Positions 60,541-64,000 of a stretch of DNA of 64,000 nucleotides are shown in pieces. Made by a program: the position numbers and the translations under genes. The first letter of the stretch is position 1; each line of letters begins with the position of its first letter. The DNA comes from Metallyticus violacea. Its lineage: Eukaryota > Arthropoda > Insecta > Mantodea > Metallyticidae. The notes below the pieces were generated by a model, which worked only from the letters and a program-made list of their open reading frames with translations, did not search any database and was not told where the DNA came from. The stretch spans positions 181,448,541-181,512,540 of the forward strand of contig CM060846.1 in NCBI GenBank assembly GCA_030762175.1, in the 5' to 3' direction.

Positions 60541-63500
60541 TTTCATCGCTAAATTTTGAAAATTAACAAAATATGTTCACATTTTTGCTTGCAGACTATT
60601 ATTTAAATATATGTGAGAAATATTTTAATTAATTGTTAAATATATTTTACAAACACACAAAATTCCCCCTTCATTAAATTTTTAAATCTCTTTAGAGGAT
60701 AAAAGGGCTGAAAACCGAGTAATTTTTATTCTATTCAGTAGAGACCTTCTATTACTAAAGGAAGTCAGCAATGGAAAGAAGTTGCTATAAATTTTGTTGA
60801 GGAAAAAAAAGTGAAATTAACTCCTACAAATATATTATACATTTACATTTAAATCAGTTAATTATATACTATTTTGAGTGTATATATAACTGAAGTGAGT
60901 AAATTCCACATACCGATTGAAATTATTTTTTAGTATTAACATAAAAGCAAGTAGTAAATCCCGCGTACGTTTAAAATGTTATTTTTTTGCGCTAACATTG
61001 CTTAGTTTTACAAAAAGTTAAATAGGTGATGGTTTCACGGTTATATCATAAAGGTGGACCTCGGTGAGAAATAATGTTATTTTCGCAAAACATAGCTTCC
61101 TTTTAGTAAAGTTAAATATTTTATACGATGGGTTTTGGAATATTTACTGAATTATTGTACAAAAATCCGATTTTTAAAAATATTTGACTGTGGCAGCTCT
61201 TGTCTATATTTGGAGGTGTGCGTAGACTCCTAAATAATTAAAAAAAATTTTAAGAAACTACTGGACATAAGGATGAAATATTTACATATGCGCAGAAAAG
61301 GAGAAATTGTCGAGAGAAATAGAAGCAAGTAAAATGGGTAAATACGCAACAATATAAGAATGCTGCAAATCAAAAACTTACTATATTTTATTATAAGGGG
61401 TGTAATATAGGTGAGAATACAGTAAAAGCTACAGAATAGCTTTTATTTGTTATTCTAGATTCACTTGTAGTAACAAGTGTAGATTTTCAAAAGTTGATAA
61501 TGATTAATAGTTTCTTTGCACAATAAAAACTATAAGGTGGACTAATTAGTCTGTTGGTTAATATATTGTATTAGTAACATATGAAACGTTTACATTGTCT
61601 AAAATATTTGACGTTAATTGATATCTTAATTTGCACTGAAAAGTAGCACAAAAGGGAAAAAAAACATATGGAATTCATCTTTACACGTGATATTTTCTTA
61701 AATTAAAGCATTTTAACAATAATTGTTACTTTGGAAACTGAACACACTAAAACATATACAAACAAGAAAAACATTTGATACGGCTGAACTTGCACACTTG
61801 CATACATAGCTGTGCATATGTAAAAATAGTTGTGTAATATTATGAAGTCTGCAAGTACGTAGTGCTTGACAGTACATACATTTTGGATAAAAATGTACAT
61901 GTCCATTTTGTTCCATAATAATGTTTCTAAATTATATATCTTATAGTAACAGGTTTATAATTCTGTTATAGGTAACAAAAATGGTTTCCACAAAAAACTA
62001 TAAAAATGGGTGTATCCACTAAAAGTATTTTGCTCTGTTTACTTCGCAGTCTAGTTGATGTTTTCTTTCGTTCTTTCTTTCTTTCTTTCTTTCTTTCTTT
62101 TTTTTTTAGAAAACTGCCATGCCGTTAAATATGGGATTTAAAACAGAAGCATTTTAATTATATAAACACGCACATTAAACAGAGAAATTAATTAAAACAA
62201 ATTGGAAGTTACACAACGAACGTATTCGAAAGCTGGCCTGTAATGGTTTTGCACATGTATCTACTGACATGGTATATTATAGAGTTTACAAGCACGTAGA
62301 ATGTGGCACTCTAAACACACAGGAATATATCTATTAATCATTTTATCGCTGTGTATAATTTCCAAATACAGGACAATATGTGGATTTTGGTATGCATATA
62401 CATATGTCGCCACGTTTGCAATAATATTAACTATTCGAATTTACTTCGAACTTCAATTCCGGAACCTCCTATCTCATCACACAAATGTGGAGGCAAATGT
62501 GCAACAGCAATATTGTATGTAGCGTCCCTAAAAAGGACATTCTTCTTTATGATTGGTATATTTGTAGTTTATGCACATACTATTTCAAAAACAGGAACAG
62601 TCCCACGCGATATTATGACTCACACACTTGGTAAATCCTGTTTTTATATCAGGAAACTGTATTTTCAACGAAACAGTCACTACTGCGCATTCGCAAAACC
62701 TCCAATTCTCTCTTGGTTTTCAGCCCATGATATTACCTTTTTTCTACTCCCAAGCCACCTCTTAACCCAAGGCAGCAAAAGTGAGTAAAGGCGTGGTACA
62801 ACTTAAAATGAATTTGCAATCTCAATGTAAAAGCAAAGAAAGGTTATAAAGGGGGCCTTGTTTTAGACAAGAATTCGTAAATATTGTTATGGTAAAAAGA
62901 TAGGAATTCACAGGACATTGAAATCTATTTAACAGCCAACAACCCGTTTTGTCAGAAATACCAATACCTCCGGAGGGAAAACTTTGATAATCCATTAACT
63001 GGTAAAAAATACCTAAGCCAAGGGAAAACATTGACAGGTAAAAAAATACCTAAACCTGGGATGATGAAAAGTTTTTAGTCTTGTTCAGACAGGAACGAAC
63101 CTCGTGGCGCCGGGGTAGGTAGAAGCCTGTTCGAGATATAAACTATATGTCACACAGCTTTCACCACGCCCTATGGGTCTCTAGAACCCGAGCTAAAACC
63201 AATACCGCAGCAGTTCGTTTAGGGTATGTCGTAAATGCTATTTTATATTTTTCCCTAAGATTTTGGAATGAACACACTTTGGCTTTGCAAAAAAAAAAAA
63301 AAAAAAAAAAAAACAGTAATATGTGGACAGCGGTGACATAAAAATTAATTTTTCGCATCGTAAAATTTGTTTCGTTATTTTTTTCATAATAACAACATGT
63401 TTTACATTTACTTTTCAATGAAAATAATAATCTTTCTTCTATATCTAAAAGGTCGGTAAGGAAGTAAATTCCCATTTCACCAAAATCTGCATACTCTGAT

Positions 63501-64000
63501 ATCACGAATTTGGTTTTCTACATGTCCGCACAGGCTAGCTACAGAACCCTGATGATGTCACATGCAGTTCCCAACAGGTTTAAGGTGGACAAATTTTCGT
63601 CATGAAATAAACCCTATCTAGAAGGTCGCCAAATTCCCATTTACAAAAATATTTTTGCAGGTTGATATTCTTGCCCTTTTATAATCGTCAATTTATATAA
63701 TAATGTGCCTTTTCCGGCTAGCTGTTGCTGACTGCTTAGTGCGAGGCCACTAGTGATGCCAAACGCAGAAGTCGATGTCACCGAAGTAGAGGCATACACT
63801 GCTTACCTTAAATGGGACAGGTTTATTGGCGATTACTGTCGTAGACATAAGAAGGATGTAGTTAAGAGGAAAGCTTTGATAACACGTTTGTTTATAAAAT
63901 GCTACTTGTATAATCTAATGGAACTCAAATGCTATGAAATACATACATGACAAAGTGAGTTATTGAGAATTATACGATTAGCGCATATACAAAGAAAAGA
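60541..64000. other. AT-rich end region with simple repeats, no supported gene
   Basis: Simple repeats are (TTTC)n at 62063-62100 and a run of A at 63291-63313. A 145-codon plus frame at 62351-62788 has no recognisable domain and is probably chance. A 65-codon frame at 63753-63950 (VTEVEAYTAYLKWDRFIGDY) looks protein-like but is too short to assign. Confidence 0.5.

Noticed and set aside
62351..62788. 145-codon plus-strand frame
   Set aside because: No recognisable domain, mixed composition and no splice or start context; not enough to call a gene.

Overview
This is an AT-rich, intron-era eukaryotic window, almost certainly from an arthropod. There are no operons or ribosome binding sites, and almost every recognisable coding stretch is a transposon remnant. 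The evidence is an I-superfamily-like LINE with a three-knuckle ORF1, R1-like LINEs, a Penelope-like element, piggyBac and mariner transposases, an HTH (DUF4817-type) transposase remnant and a tRNA-derived SINE family. I cannot name the species. No complete host gene is visible; the best host-gene candidate is a terminal exon on the minus strand near 3.7-3.9 kb.

Layout. 1-2757: 3' part of LINE copy A, cut by the window edge. 3478-3924: candidate host exon. 4096-5998: decayed piggyBac transposase carrying a SINE-like insertion. 6895-9290: R1-like LINE remnant with a nested SINE. 9351-11767: a second R1-like LINE inside a long target-site duplication, with a run of CTGG/CCAG hairpins in its 3' region. 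12893-18978: full-length LINE copy B with a clean target-site duplication. 19907-22330: another LINE remnant split by an inverted mariner (20219-21500). 22560-23530: HTH transposase remnant. 27647-33345: LINE copy C with an intact ORF1. 33405-35105: an unnamed arthropod repeat-associated protein family with a nested SINE. 36170-39680: a pair of diverged inverted repeats flanking a more GC-rich block. 40150-46320: a Penelope-like element split by LINE copy D. 47.2-51.7 kb: three more SINEs. 51700-52420: a Polinton/Maverick-type capsid-like remnant on the minus strand. 52.5-60.3 kb: a strongly diverged tandem repeat of about 245 bp, interrupted by LINE copy E. 60.3-64 kb: AT-rich sequence with simple repeats.

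The main LINE family is seen five times. Its plan is a structured GC-rich 5' leader, ORF1 (433 aa, three zinc knuckles), a gap of about 35 bp, ORF2 of about 1,230 aa (AP endonuclease, reverse transcriptase, RNase H, C-terminal zinc finger), a 3' UTR of roughly 300 to 640 bp and an (ATC)n tail. Within this family ORF1 would bind RNA and ORF2 would nick the target and copy the RNA. Every ORF2 here is broken, so no copy is autonomous. The window is best read as a layered record of insertions: SINE into LINE, mariner into LINE, LINE into Penelope, LINE into satellite, SINE into an unnamed element. Several of these can be ordered in time by their target duplications.
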